From Polaribacter sp. ALD11 (GTDB lineage Bacteria > Bacteroidota > Bacteroidia > Flavobacteriales > Flavobacteriaceae), in the NCBI RefSeq assembly GCF_002831685.1, contig NZ_CP025119.1:3062501-3126500 (forward strand): a DNA stretch of 64,000 bases. The letters run 5' to 3'. Made by a program: the position numbers and the translations under genes. Below the pieces are notes generated by a model. The model did no database searches. It was not told the origin of the DNA and saw nothing but the letters and a program-made list of their open reading frames with translations. Shown here one piece after another: positions 43,153 to 51,450 of the stretch; within the stretch, counting starts at the first letter, position 1, and each line of letters starts with the position of its first letter.

Positions 43153-43896
43153 TTATTCTGTAATTTGTTCGCTTGTTTTTCCAAATCTTCGTTCTCTATT
43201 CTGATAGTCTATAATTGCATCGTAAAAATGCTCTTCTCTAAAATCTGGCCAAAGTATATCTGTAAAATATAATTCGGCATATGCCATTTGCCATAATAAG
43301 AAATTACTAATGCGTTGTTCTCCACTAGTTCTTATCATTAAATCAACGTCGGGCAAATTAAACGTATATAAATGGTTATTTATAGTATTTTCATTAATTT
43401 CTTCTAAATTAAGTTCTTTATTAACAACTTTTTTAGATATATTTTTAATTGTGTTAACAATTTCTTCTCTAGAACCATAACTTAAAGCAAAAGTTAAAAC
43501 AATATCTGTATTGTTTTCTGTTTGAGTTATAACATCGGTTAAAACCTTCTGGGCTTTTTTTGGAAGGCTAGTAATTAAGCCAATTGCATTTACTTTAACG
43601 CCATTTTTCATGAAGTCTGGTAATTCTTTTTTTAAAGAATTAATTAACAAGCTCATTAAAGCATCTACTTCTAGTTTAGGGCGGTTCCAGTTTTCTGTAG
43701 AAAAAGCGTACAAAGTAATAGCCTCTACATTTACTTGAGAAGCTGCTTTTACACATTCTCTTACGGCAGTTAGGGCATTTCTGTGGCCAAAAATTCTATT
43801 CATCCCTTTACCTTTTGCCCAACGGCCATTACCATCCATAATAATGGCAACGTGTTTTGGTACTTTTTGTAAATCGATACGTAGTTTTTTATCCAT
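43153..43896 (-). CDS. uppS: Isoprenyl transferase (undecaprenyl diphosphate synthase)
   Basis: UppS condenses isopentenyl diphosphates onto farnesyl diphosphate in cis to make the undecaprenyl carrier lipid. The 247-residue protein has the catalytic Asp21 in HVAIIMDGNGRWAKGKG, the HRNALTAVRECVKAA helix, LYAFSTENWNRP, and the C-terminal RTSGEQRISNFLLWQMAYAELYFTDILWPDF. It sits 6 bases after the DUF6089 gene and 7 bases before bamA, a standard envelope gene order. Confidence 0.97.
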   Translation of the reverse strand: MDKKLRIDLQKVPKHVAIIMDGNGRWAKGKGMNRIFGHRNALTAVRECVKAASQVNVEAITLYAFSTENWNRPKLEVDALMSLLINSLKKELPDFMKNGVKVNAIGLITSLPKKAQKVLTDVITQTENNTDIVLTFALSYGSREEIVNTIKNISKKVVNKELNLEEINENTINNHLYTFNLPDVDLMIRTSGEQRISNFLLWQMAYAELYFTDILWPDFREEHFYDAIIDYQNRERRFGKTSEQITE

Positions 43897-43902
43897 ATGT
43901 TT

Positions 43903-44580
43903 TTATAATCCTTGTGTATAACAAGCGGGTCTGCCAAAGGTGTAAATTAAAGATACTCCTGTAAACATATACCAATCATTACTATTTCCTTCAATATTTA
44001 AATTTGTGTTTTTTTCTGATGTAAAATCTAAATCATCTTTAAAACTATATCTAAACTTTGTTTCTAATGAAAAAGCAAAACTACCAGATAATTTAGATTT
44101 AAAACCAACACCTATTGGTATTGCAAATGCTGTCTTTTTATCAAAAATATTCTCATCTGCAGGGTTTTGACCTTTCACATAAGAGTAATTAAGTGCCGCA
44201 AGTTCTACTAATATGTATGGTGTCCAGTTTTTATCTTCTGATGAAATATCATATTCATAAAAATTATATTCCATTCCTAAAGCCAATTCATTTATTGTAT
44301 TAGAAAAATTTAAACCCCTATTTTTCCTGAAATTAGTATCGGCATTTGCATCGTTTCCGCTTATTGGTAAATAGGAAAAAGTTCCTCTTAGTGCAATTCT
44401 AGGGTTGTAATTATATTTAAAAAACACGTTACCTGCCAACTGATTTGGGTAGATGTAATTTGTTCTACCAATATCACCAACATAGTTTGTGCCTCCTAAA
44501 GAAAGTCCAATTTCATACACCTGTCCTAATACAATTGAGGAAAAGCTAATAAATACGATAAATAAAATTCTTTTTTTCAT
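43903..44580 (-). CDS. DUF6089-type outer-membrane beta-barrel protein
   Basis: This 225-residue protein has a signal peptide (MKKRILFIVFISFSSIVLG) and alternating barrel strands, starting with QVYEIGLSLGGTNYVGDIGRTNYIYPNQ and ending TGVSLIYTFGRPACYTQGL. It matches a small porin-like family conserved upstream of uppS-bamA in Flavobacteriaceae (DUF6089). The function is unknown; a structural or assembly role at the outer membrane is suggested only by the operon. A TATATTTG box lies 16 bases before its ATG. Confidence 0.8.
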   Translation of the reverse strand: MKKRILFIVFISFSSIVLGQVYEIGLSLGGTNYVGDIGRTNYIYPNQLAGNVFFKYNYNPRIALRGTFSYLPISGNDANADTNFRKNRGLNFSNTINELALGMEYNFYEYDISSEDKNWTPYILVELAALNYSYVKGQNPADENIFDKKTAFAIPIGVGFKSKLSGSFAFSLETKFRYSFKDDLDFTSEKNTNLNIEGNSNDWYMFTGVSLIYTFGRPACYTQGL

Positions 44581-44596
44581 TCTAGAAAATAGCGAG

Positions 44597-44604
44597 CAAA
44601 TATA
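44597..44604 (-). promoter_or_regulatory. -7 box of the DUF6089-uppS-bamA operon
   Basis: TATATTTG on the - strand, 16 bases before the DUF6089 gene and downstream of nadK; this suggests the bamA operon starts here. Confidence 0.55.
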
Positions 44605-44686
44605 GGAATTTCAATCTGCTTTATAAAGTTAATACTCAGTCTTTTTTGAATAACAACTTTTCTGCCCTTTTATTGTTGTAAGTTGG

Positions 44687-45586
44687 TTAAAGATTTGTTT
44701 CATTTCGAGTGTCTTCTCCCCACAACAATTTGCTGCGCAATGTTTGTAAAAAAGATTGATTGTTTGGAATGATACTTTTGATAGTAAATGATGCTTTTTC
44801 GATAAAAACTTTTGTATTTTCTGTAACCGTAGTAATTCTAGAATCTAATGAGATTAAAAATTCTTTTTCTCTAGAATCTACCTCTAGTTGAATAGAAGTT
44901 TCATCAGAAATTACCATAGATCTTGCGGTTAAATTATGTGGTGCAATTGGTGTAATTACTAAATTTTTAGAATTTGGTGAAATTACGGGGCCGTTACAAC
45001 TTAAAGAATAACCTGTAGAACCAGTTGGTGTTGCAATTATTAAACCATCTGCCCAGTAATTGGTTAAGTATTCATTATTTAGGTTGGTTCTTACGCCAAT
45101 CATAGAAGTGGTGTTTTTTCTTGCAATAGTTACTTCATTCAAAGCAAAATTAAGTTCAGAAAATTCTTTTGTACTAGGAGATGTTTTTATTGATAAAAGA
45201 GATCTTTCTAGCACAGAGTATTCTCCTTTTAAGATGAGTTCGATGCTTTCTTTAATTGTTTTTTTATTGATGGTTGCCAAGAAACCCAATCTACCAGTAT
45301 TTATGCCTAACATTGGTATTCCCAAATCTCTAATGTAAGTAACGGCTCTTAAAATGGTACCATCTCCACCTAAAGTAAACATGAGATCAAAAGAATCATT
45401 TAGGTCCTTGAAATGAGAAAACGTAGGGTATTTTTTATCTAAAATTGCGCCTTCAACTAATAAATTATAAAACTTTTCCTCTATAAAACAAACAATATTA
45501 TTCTTTTCTAAAACCCTCAAAAGAATTTTAATTTCTTTCTCTGCTGATATGGAATAAGATTGTCCGTAAACTGCTACTTTTTTCAA
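44687..45586 (-). CDS. nadK: NAD kinase
   Basis: NadK phosphorylates NAD to NADP. The 299-residue protein has the ATP/NAD-kinase signature GGDGTILRAV with the catalytic aspartate, NTGRLGFLATI, LNEVTIARKNTTSMI, and the glycine-rich ADGLIIATPTGSTGYSLSCNGPVI. It follows the CBS-domain gene by 58 bases and precedes the DUF6089 gene by 106 bases, the conserved Flavobacteriaceae order CBS-nadK-DUF6089-uppS-bamA. Confidence 0.96.
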   Translation of the reverse strand: MKKVAVYGQSYSISAEKEIKILLRVLEKNNIVCFIEEKFYNLLVEGAILDKKYPTFSHFKDLNDSFDLMFTLGGDGTILRAVTYIRDLGIPMLGINTGRLGFLATINKKTIKESIELILKGEYSVLERSLLSIKTSPSTKEFSELNFALNEVTIARKNTTSMIGVRTNLNNEYLTNYWADGLIIATPTGSTGYSLSCNGPVISPNSKNLVITPIAPHNLTARSMVISDETSIQLEVDSREKEFLISLDSRITTVTENTKVFIEKASFTIKSIIPNNQSFLQTLRSKLLWGEDTRNETNL

Positions 45587-45644
45587 ATCTATAAATAATT
45601 TTAATCTTCTTTATTATTTTTTCTACTGTATCTCTTCAATAAAT

Positions 45645-46304
45645 TTACATTTCTAAATATCTTTGTAAATAATCAGATCTGTTTTTTAAATCTTCTAAAT
45701 AGATGTCGTTTTCGTGTGTAGAAATTATTTTATAATCATATCTTCTACAAGTGTGTATAATTTCATGAATATCTTCTGTGCTGATTTTAAGTGTGACTTG
45801 CACTAAACCTTGCTGCTTTTCAGAAATATACAAACCTAATAATTTACCTCCGTTAGATTCTACAATTTGGGTAACTTCACTCATAGAATAATCGCTTTCT
45901 AATTTTTCTATAATTAAGGTTTCGCTATCTTCAATCATAAACGGACTTGTAGAAAAAACATCTAGAACATCACATAAATCATAATAACCTATGTATTCTT
46001 TTTCTTTATTTATAACAGGAATAACGTTGGTGTCATTGTCTGCGAAAATCTTTAAAAGCTCTAAAACAGTTGCTTTTTCATCGGCAAAAAAAGAATTTAA
46101 CAAATGTGTGTAGGCTACTAGTTCATCCGATTTATTCTCTATCGTTTGAATATCATCTTGCGCAAAACACCCCAATATTTTATTATTTTCTATCACAGCA
46201 AAATGTGTAATAGGGAAATTGTCAAACAACTTCTTAGCAGCTTTTACACTGCTTTTTAAGCTCAATGGTTTTATTTCATTTAGTATGTAGTCTGTAATAT
46301 TCAT
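45645..46304 (-). CDS. CBS-domain protein
   Basis: This 219-residue soluble protein has two CBS motifs (about residues 1-135: SLKSSVKAAKKLFDNFPITHFAVIENNKILG, and ATVLELLKIFADNDTNVIPVINKEKEYIGYYDLCDV). The C-terminal part resembles an ACT-like domain (ESNGGKLLGLYISEKQQGLVQVTLKIS). CBS pairs usually bind adenosine nucleotides. The gene is conserved next to nadK and divergent from pdxJ in this group; its function is not known. The -7 box reads TATATTCG and ends 6 bases before the ATG. Confidence 0.85.
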   Translation of the reverse strand: MNITDYILNEIKPLSLKSSVKAAKKLFDNFPITHFAVIENNKILGCFAQDDIQTIENKSDELVAYTHLLNSFFADEKATVLELLKIFADNDTNVIPVINKEKEYIGYYDLCDVLDVFSTSPFMIEDSETLIIEKLESDYSMSEVTQIVESNGGKLLGLYISEKQQGLVQVTLKISTEDIHEIIHTCRRYDYKIISTHENDIYLEDLKNRSDYLQRYLEM

Positions 46305-46310
46305 GCTCTA

Positions 46311-46347
46311 CGAATATAGGATAAAATGATTTAATAATTTATCTTTG
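46311..46347. promoter_or_regulatory. Divergent -7 boxes of the CBS gene and pdxJ
   Basis: On the - strand TATATTCG (46311-46318) lies 6 bases before the CBS gene. On the + strand TATCTTTG (46340-46347) lies 17 bases before pdxJ. The intergenic space is only 60 bases. Confidence 0.5.
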
Positions 46348-46364
46348 TCGTCTAATTTTAGACA

Positions 46365-47078
46365 ATGACAAAGTTAAGCGTAAATATTAATAAAATAGCA
46401 ACTTTACGAAACTCTCGTGGTGGTAATGTACCAAATTTACTGAAAGTTGCAGCAGATATAGAAAGTTTTGGTGGAGAGGGAATAACCATTCACCCAAGAC
46501 CAGATGAAAGACATATTCGTTACCAAGATGCCAGAGATTTGGTTGCAGTTGTAAAAACCGAATATAATATTGAAGGAAACCCGATTCAGTCTTTTATAGA
46601 TTTAGTTTTAGAAACAAAACCAACACAAGTAACTTTAGTGCCAGATTCTATACACGCAATAACGTCTAACGCAGGTTGGGATACTATAAAACATCAATCT
46701 TTTTTGCAGGAAGTAGTGAAAGAGTTTCAACAAAACGGAATTAGAACTTCTATTTTTATAGACACCGATTTAAAATTGATTGAAGCTGCCGCAAAAACAG
46801 GTGCCGACAGAATAGAATTATATACAGAGGAGTTTGCAACGCAGTTCGATTTAGGAAACAAGGCAGCAATAAAACCATATACAGAAGCAGCAATTGTAGC
46901 ACATGATTTAGGTCTAGGGATTAATGCAGGGCATGATTTAAGCTTAGAGAATATTAAATTTTTTAAAGAGAATATACCTAATTTGGCTGAAGTTTCTATA
47001 GGACATGCGCTTATTGCAGAAAGTTTGTATTTAGGTTTAGAGAACGTTGTAAATATGTATTTACACCGATTGAAGTAG
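46365..47078 (+). CDS. pdxJ: Pyridoxine 5'-phosphate synthase
   Basis: PdxJ condenses 1-deoxyxylulose 5-phosphate with 3-amino-2-oxopropyl phosphate to pyridoxine 5'-phosphate in the DXP-dependent vitamin B6 route. The 237-residue barrel has [72 protein letters not shown] and [13 protein letters not shown], all standard. It is divergent from the CBS gene and followed, after an 88-base gap holding a repeat, by an alpha/beta hydrolase. Confidence 0.97.
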   Translation: MTKLSVNINKIATLRNSRGGNVPNLLKVAADIESFGGEGITIHPRPDERHIRYQDARDLVAVVKTEYNIEGNPIQSFIDLVLETKPTQVTLVPDSIHAITSNAGWDTIKHQSFLQEVVKEFQQNGIRTSIFIDTDLKLIEAAAKTGADRIELYTEEFATQFDLGNKAAIKPYTEAAIVAHDLGLGINAGHDLSLENIKFFKENIPNLAEVSIGHALIAESLYLGLENVVNMYLHRLK

Positions 47079-47110
47079 TTTTCAGTTGGCAGCCTCAGTA
47101 AACAGTTGCA
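47075..47110 (+). repeat. CAGTT-type dispersed repeat
   Basis: TTTTCAGTTGGCAGCCTCAG followed by AAACAGTTGC, between pdxJ and the hydrolase. It shares TTCAGTTGGCA with the - strand of the 6320 element and TTTTCAGTTG with the one at 35950. Confidence 0.5.
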
Positions 47111-47166
47111 AATTTCATTTCGAAATAACAAGTTAATACTAATAGTCTAAAAATCTAATAAACTAA

Positions 47167-47940
47167 ATGTCTACAAACCTAATATTACATGCTACTACAA
47201 AAGGCGAAGGAATTCCATTATTAATTTTACACGGTTATTTTGGAATGTCTGATAACTGGAAAACTTTAGGAAATCAATTTTCTGAAGATTTTGAAGTGCA
47301 TTTAATAGATCAAAGGAACCACGGACGTAGTTTTCATGAAGATGAGTTTAATTATGAAGTTTTGGTGGAAGATTTGTTCAACTATATTCAGCATCATAAA
47401 TTAGAAAAGGTCTACATAATTGGGCATTCGATGGGCGGAAAAACAGCCATGTTATTTGCAGTTACGTATCCAGAATTAGTAGAGAAATTAATTGTTGTAG
47501 ATATTTCTCCAAGAGAATACCAACCACATCACAACGCAATTTTAGCAGGTTTAAATTCCATAGACTTTTCTGTGGATAATTCTAGAGGGAAAGTAGATAA
47601 AAAGTTAGCAACGTTAATTCCAGAATTAGGTGTGCGTCAATTTTTGTTGAAAAATGTGTATTGGGTAGAAAAAGGACAATTAGGATTTCGATTTAATTTA
47701 GAATCTCTAACAGAAAATAATTCAGAAGTTGGCGACGCTTTGCCTCCATTTACTGTTTTTGAGAAGGAGACATTGTTTTTAAAAGGAGAAAAATCAAATT
47801 ATATTACAGAAAACGAAGAACCTATTATAGAGGCACATTTTCCAAACTCAAAAATTGTGGAAATTAAAAATGCTGGTCACTGGTTGCATGCTGAAAATTC
47901 GAAGCAATTTTATTCTGAAGTTTGTGCTTTTTTGAAGTAA
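47167..47940 (+). CDS. Alpha/beta hydrolase (YbfF type)
   Basis: This 257-residue esterase-like hydrolase has the oxyanion region LLILHGYFGMSDNWKTLGNQF, the DQRNHGRSFH loop, the nucleophile elbow GHSMGGKTAM, an aspartate in VVDISPREY, and the catalytic histidine in IKNAGHWLHAENSKQF. It resembles E. coli YbfF, an acyl-CoA/malonyl-CoA esterase, but substrate specificity cannot be read. There is no signal peptide, so it is cytoplasmic. It may be co-transcribed with pdxJ, though the repeat between them could interfere. Confidence 0.88.
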   Translation: MSTNLILHATTKGEGIPLLILHGYFGMSDNWKTLGNQFSEDFEVHLIDQRNHGRSFHEDEFNYEVLVEDLFNYIQHHKLEKVYIIGHSMGGKTAMLFAVTYPELVEKLIVVDISPREYQPHHNAILAGLNSIDFSVDNSRGKVDKKLATLIPELGVRQFLLKNVYWVEKGQLGFRFNLESLTENNSEVGDALPPFTVFEKETLFLKGEKSNYITENEEPIIEAHFPNSKIVEIKNAGHWLHAENSKQFYSEVCAFLK

Positions 47941-48077
47941 TCTTTTAAAATTAACTACAATTTCATTTAATTAATTGTTGGCTTTTTTATTTTTAGATTA
48001 AATGGGTTTCGGTAATAGTTGGTAACGAAATCATTAATTTTTAAGGATGGAGCAAACTAAATTATATAAGATAGTTT

Positions 48078-48085
48078 TATCTTTG
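48078..48085 (+). promoter_or_regulatory. -7 box of the PAP2 phosphatase gene
   Basis: TATCTTTG, 20 bases before the ATG. The surrounding ATAGTTTTATCTTTG is identical to the promoter before mvaD at 49871-49885. Confidence 0.55.
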
Positions 48086-48105
48086 AGGCTTTAATATATT
48101 CATAA

Positions 48106-48966
48106 ATGAAGAAATTATTTACACTTTTATTTATTTTGGTTTTCAGTTTAGCTTATTGCCAAACGACTAATACGATAAATCTAAATTTTCAAAAAGACAG
48201 AAATACATGGCAAAAACTTACCTATGATTTAGGTAATATGGCTGGTGGAATGGGATACGCATACACAAGACCCTTGTATTGGAAAAAGAAACAATTGGCA
48301 AATTTTGGTTATGTAGCTGCCGGAACCGTTGCTTTATATACAATAGATGACAATGTAGATACTTGGGCAGATGGTTGGCGAAATGATGTGCCACGATGGT
48401 TAACGGACTATGGAAACGATATTGGGAGTCCGAATAATAATTTTATGCTAACAGGTGCAGTTTATCTAACCGGTTTGTTTACAGATAGCCCGAAATTAAG
48501 AAGAACGGGAGTCTTATTAATTTCTTCTGCGGCAGCTTCTGGTTTGTTGCAACAAATTTCTAAAAGAATAATTGGTAGAGCAAGACCAAAAACAAATGTA
48601 GGTAAAGATGTTTTCGACCCTTTTCATATAGATAGAGTTTATAATTATGACTCTTTTCCTTCTGGACATGTAATGTTGGGTTTTACAAATGCCTATGCAA
48701 TTGCAAAACATTTCGAAAGTCCTTGGGTAAAAGCAGGTTTATATACAATTGGTTCTATACCAGGAATTAGTAGAATTATAGATCGTTTTCATTGGATTTC
48801 GGATGTTGCTTTTTCCACTGCAATTAGTATTTTTATAGTGGAAGCGATTGATCGATTTTTAGATACAAAATACGATCAAAAATACAACGACCAAAGAAAA
48901 CAAAAAAAGGTTGTTTGGGATCTGCAAGTAACGCCTCAAAGTTTCGGTGTAACTATGAATTTTTAA
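48106..48966 (+). CDS. Exported PAP2-family phosphatase
   Basis: This 286-residue protein has a signal sequence (MKKLFTLLFILVFSLAYC, possibly a Sec signal rather than a lipobox) and the three PAP2 motifs: KRIIGRARP, then PSGH in YDSFPSGHVMLGF, and SRIIDRFHWISDVAFS. The C-terminal part reads like an outer-membrane or periplasmic extension (VVWDLQVTPQSFGVTMNF). Such enzymes dephosphorylate lipid phosphates such as undecaprenyl diphosphate or phosphatidic acid. UppS is encoded in the same window, but a functional link is only suggestive. Confidence 0.88.
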   Translation: MKKLFTLLFILVFSLAYCQTTNTINLNFQKDRNTWQKLTYDLGNMAGGMGYAYTRPLYWKKKQLANFGYVAAGTVALYTIDDNVDTWADGWRNDVPRWLTDYGNDIGSPNNNFMLTGAVYLTGLFTDSPKLRRTGVLLISSAAASGLLQQISKRIIGRARPKTNVGKDVFDPFHIDRVYNYDSFPSGHVMLGFTNAYAIAKHFESPWVKAGLYTIGSIPGISRIIDRFHWISDVAFSTAISIFIVEAIDRFLDTKYDQKYNDQRKQKKVVWDLQVTPQSFGVTMNF

Positions 48967-48981
48967 ATGCAAATAGATTTT

Positions 48982-49218
48982 TTACTCAGCTATTTCTCCA
49001 CGATGTGGTTTTAAAGCATCTCTAAATATTTTCATGTTTGTTTCATCTACAATAATAAATGCAGAAGAAAACATTGGATTCATTTCTAAAATAGCAATTT
49101 CATGAAAATTTAATTTCTCTAAATCTGCAAATTCCCTCAAGTGAATGGTGTGGTGTTTCGCTGTTTGTTTTGCATCTTCACCTCTAAAATCCCATAATAA
49201 TTTTATTTTCTTACTCAT
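48982..49218 (-). CDS. Conserved flavobacterial hypothetical protein, 78 residues
   Basis: I do not recognise a named domain. The protein has no signal peptide or membrane helix and reads KIKLLWDFRGEDAKQTAKHHTIHLREFADLE, with several histidines (His22, His23 and His26), then NPMFSSAFIIVDETNMKIFRDALKPHRGEIAE. The histidine-rich start and compact alpha/beta pattern suggest a small cytoplasmic protein. It lies 3 bases after the thiamine pyrophosphokinase gene, almost certainly in one transcript. Codon usage matches its neighbours, so it is a real gene. Confidence 0.75.
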   Translation of the reverse strand: MSKKIKLLWDFRGEDAKQTAKHHTIHLREFADLEKLNFHEIAILEMNPMFSSAFIIVDETNMKIFRDALKPHRGEIAE

Positions 49219-49221
49219 TAT

Positions 49222-49827
49222 TTAATTGTTTATAAAAATAAATAAGTCACCCGTTTTAAAACTGACTTCTATTTGATTTTCTATTGCTTTATTTCTAGTT
49301 CCTATTCTTTTTCCGAAAACTAAATCTTCTTTATTTAAAGAGTATTGTAAGCCTTTAGTAGTGATATCTGTAACCTTAGGAAACGGAACTAAAGAAACTA
49401 TTTTGTGTTTGCAATTGTTTACAATCGTTTTTTTATCCGCTAAAAAGTACTTTCCATGGTTATCGAAAAAAGTAATTTTTAATTTCTCTTTCCACTGTAT
49501 TGCAGTGTTTAGGTTTCCTAAAAAATGATCTTGTTCTTTTCCACTCGCACCAAAGATATCAATAGTTTCGTGTCCTTTGTTAAAAAGAATTTGAAGTATT
49601 TTATCGAAATCTGTAAAATCTTGATCTGGTGTTTCTATCACTTCAATTTCCTCTGGAATATTTTCTAAAGAATCAAAATCACCAGAAATAAAATGAGGTG
49701 TAATTTCTTGATCTTTTAAATATTGATAAGCGCCATCTGTTGCACAAATAATATCGTAATTAGATACATCTGGCATTTTTTTTGGCTTTTCTCCATTTAA
49801 TAACAAAAAAACTTTCTTGGTTTTCAT
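49222..49827 (-). CDS. Thiamine diphosphokinase
   Basis: This enzyme transfers diphosphate from ATP to thiamine. From the ATG at 49827 the 201-residue protein reads MKTKKVFLLLNGEKPKKM, then the family blocks ICATDGAYQYLKD, PHFISGDFDSLENIPEE, TPDQDFTDFDKILQIL and IFGASGKEQDHFLGNL, with a C-terminal thiamine-binding beta domain (TTKGLQYSLNKEDLVFG, ENQIEVSFKTGDLFIF). An in-frame ATG 27 bases upstream would add residues not seen in relatives. It is divergent from mvaD. Confidence 0.93.
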   Translation of the reverse strand: MKTKKVFLLLNGEKPKKMPDVSNYDIICATDGAYQYLKDQEITPHFISGDFDSLENIPEEIEVIETPDQDFTDFDKILQILFNKGHETIDIFGASGKEQDHFLGNLNTAIQWKEKLKITFFDNHGKYFLADKKTIVNNCKHKIVSLVPFPKVTDITTKGLQYSLNKEDLVFGKRIGTRNKAIENQIEVSFKTGDLFIFINN

Positions 49828-49877
49828 GAAAGCAAAAATACAAACAAAACTCAATTAAACTTTACGTGAAATAGTTT

Positions 49878-49885
49878 TATCTTTG
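49878..49885 (+). promoter_or_regulatory. -7 box of the mvaD promoter
   Basis: TATCTTTG, 16 bases before the TTG start codon of mvaD; it supports that start. Confidence 0.55.
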
Positions 49886-49901
49886 ATGCAAATTTTAAAC
49901 T

Positions 49902-50990
49902 TTGAATACAGCACAATTTATTCCAAAAATACTTTCAGAAAAAATAGCAAAAGCAAGTTTTACTTGGCAAACACCAAGTAATATTGCGCTGGTAAAATAT
50001 TGGGGGAAAAGTAATCCACAAATTCCTAAAAATGCTTCTATTAGTTTTACTTTAAATAATTGTCATACAATTACTAGAATAGATTTTTCGAGAAAAGAAA
50101 GAACTACAGAAGTAGCTTTCGATTTGTTTTTTGAAGGAAAAGAAAAGGAAGAATTCAAGCCTAAAATTGCCGATTTTTTTAAAAGAGTACAAGAATATTG
50201 TCCGTATATTTTCGATTATAAAATGACAATTAATTCAGAAAATTCTTTTCCACATTCAAGCGGAATCGCTTCTTCAGCAAGTGGTTTAAGTGCAATTGCA
50301 ATGTGTTTAATGAGCTTAGAGCAAGAATTGAATTCAGATTTAACACAAGAATTTGTGAATAAAAAAGCTTCTTTTCTAGCACGTTTAGGTTCTGGAAGCG
50401 CAAGTAGAAGTATCGAAGGCCCTTTGGTTGTTTGGGGAAATCACCCGGAAATTGAAGGAAGTTCAGATCTATTCGGAATTCAGTTTCCTTATAAAGTACA
50501 TTCAGTTTTTGAAAATTATCAAGATGCAATTTTATTGGTAGACAAAGGAGAAAAACAAGTTTCTAGTACTATCGGTCATAATTTAATGCACAACCACCCT
50601 TATGCAGAAAATAGATTTCAACAAGCGAATGAAAATTTATCTAAAATGTCTAAAATTCTTCAAGAAGGAAATTTAAAAGACTTTATAAGTTTGGTGGAAA
50701 GTGAAGCATTAACCTTGCATGCAATGATGCTTACGAGTAACCCTTATTTTATTTTGATGAAACCAAATACCTTAGAAATCATAAATAAAATTTGGGAATT
50801 TAGAGCATCAAAAAATAGTAATATTTGTTTCACTTTAGATGCAGGCGCAAATGTGCATGTTTTATACCCAGCCAATGAAAAAGAAACTGTGAATGAATTT
50901 ATAGAGAATGAGTTGGCAAATTACTGTCAGAAAAAGCAGTATATTTATGACTCAGTAGGTTTTGGGGCAAAAAAGCATAACACAAAATAA
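49902..50990 (+). CDS. mvaD: Diphosphomevalonate decarboxylase
   Basis: MvaD makes isopentenyl diphosphate from mevalonate diphosphate, the last step of the mevalonate route. The 362-residue GHMP-superfamily protein has SFTWQTPSNIALVKYWGKSNPQIPKNASISFTL, the ATP loop SFPHSSGIASSASGLSAIAMC, GSGSASRSIEGPLVVW and FTLDAGANVHVLYP. The start codon is TTG (49902); no in-frame ATG fits, and relatives begin with the equivalent MTTAQFIP. It heads an isoprenoid group with the GHMP kinase and the UbiA gene downstream. Confidence 0.95.
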   Translation: MNTAQFIPKILSEKIAKASFTWQTPSNIALVKYWGKSNPQIPKNASISFTLNNCHTITRIDFSRKERTTEVAFDLFFEGKEKEEFKPKIADFFKRVQEYCPYIFDYKMTINSENSFPHSSGIASSASGLSAIAMCLMSLEQELNSDLTQEFVNKKASFLARLGSGSASRSIEGPLVVWGNHPEIEGSSDLFGIQFPYKVHSVFENYQDAILLVDKGEKQVSSTIGHNLMHNHPYAENRFQQANENLSKMSKILQEGNLKDFISLVESEALTLHAMMLTSNPYFILMKPNTLEIINKIWEFRASKNSNICFTLDAGANVHVLYPANEKETVNEFIENELANYCQKKQYIYDSVGFGAKKHNTK

Positions 50991-50995
50991 ATTTT

Positions 50996-51397
50996 ATGAG
51001 AATTATCTTAATACTTTTATCTATTAGTTGTTTTTCGATAATGGATGCAGCTGCCCAAGAAAAAAATTGGTTTGATGCTAATGGAAACTCTTCAACTAAA
51101 GAAAAAGCAGTTTATTACAGAATATCTTTCAATAACAAAATTGAAAATAAACTTATTGTAGATTATTATATTTCAGGAGAAAAAGCCAAAGAGTTTTTTT
51201 TTGTAGAAGGAAGTAAAGATGGCAAATTTATTGAGTTTTATGTTACAGGTGAAGTGAAAACTACCGGTAAATTTGAAGATGGTTATAGGGATGGAATGTG
51301 GAAAACCTACGATAAAAATGGTAATATTAAAGAAAAAGGGAAATACGATAAGGGTAAAAAAGTAGGTGTTTGGAAAAATTTTTACAAGAACAATTAA
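50996..51397 (+). CDS. Exported MORN-repeat protein (YwqK type)
   Basis: This 133-residue protein has a signal peptide (MRIILILLSISCFSIMDAAAQ) and three MORN-like repeats of about 22 residues (GSKDGKFIEFYVTGEVKTTGKF, EDGYRDGMWKTYDKNGNIKEKGKY, DKGKKVGVWKNF). Database annotations often call this group YwqK antitoxin-like, but nothing here suggests a toxin pair. MORN repeats usually mediate lipid or protein contacts. It starts 5 bases after mvaD and is probably co-transcribed, although a promoter follows it for the GHMP kinase. Confidence 0.82.
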   Translation: MRIILILLSISCFSIMDAAAQEKNWFDANGNSSTKEKAVYYRISFNNKIENKLIVDYYISGEKAKEFFFVEGSKDGKFIEFYVTGEVKTTGKFEDGYRDGMWKTYDKNGNIKEKGKYDKGKKVGVWKNFYKNN

Positions 51398-51404
51398 AAA
51401 TAAT

Positions 51405-51431
51405 TTGTTAACATATAAAATCGTATTTTTG
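51405..51431 (+). promoter_or_regulatory. Promoter of the GHMP kinase gene
   Basis: TTG at 51405-51407, 16 bases, then the -7 box TATTTTTG at 51424-51431, 19 bases before the ATG. The -33/-7 spacing is slightly short of the usual 17-23. Confidence 0.6.
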
Positions 51432-51450
51432 CATTGTTATAAAGAAAACT

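Noticed and set aside
49828..49901. Thiamine pyrophosphate riboswitch near the thiamine diphosphokinase gene
   Set aside because: The gap is only about 75 bases, is AT-rich and lacks the conserved CUGAGA and ACCUGA elements.
50996..51397. Toxin-antitoxin system suggested by the YwqK family label
   Set aside because: The protein has a signal peptide and MORN repeats, and no toxin gene lies beside it.
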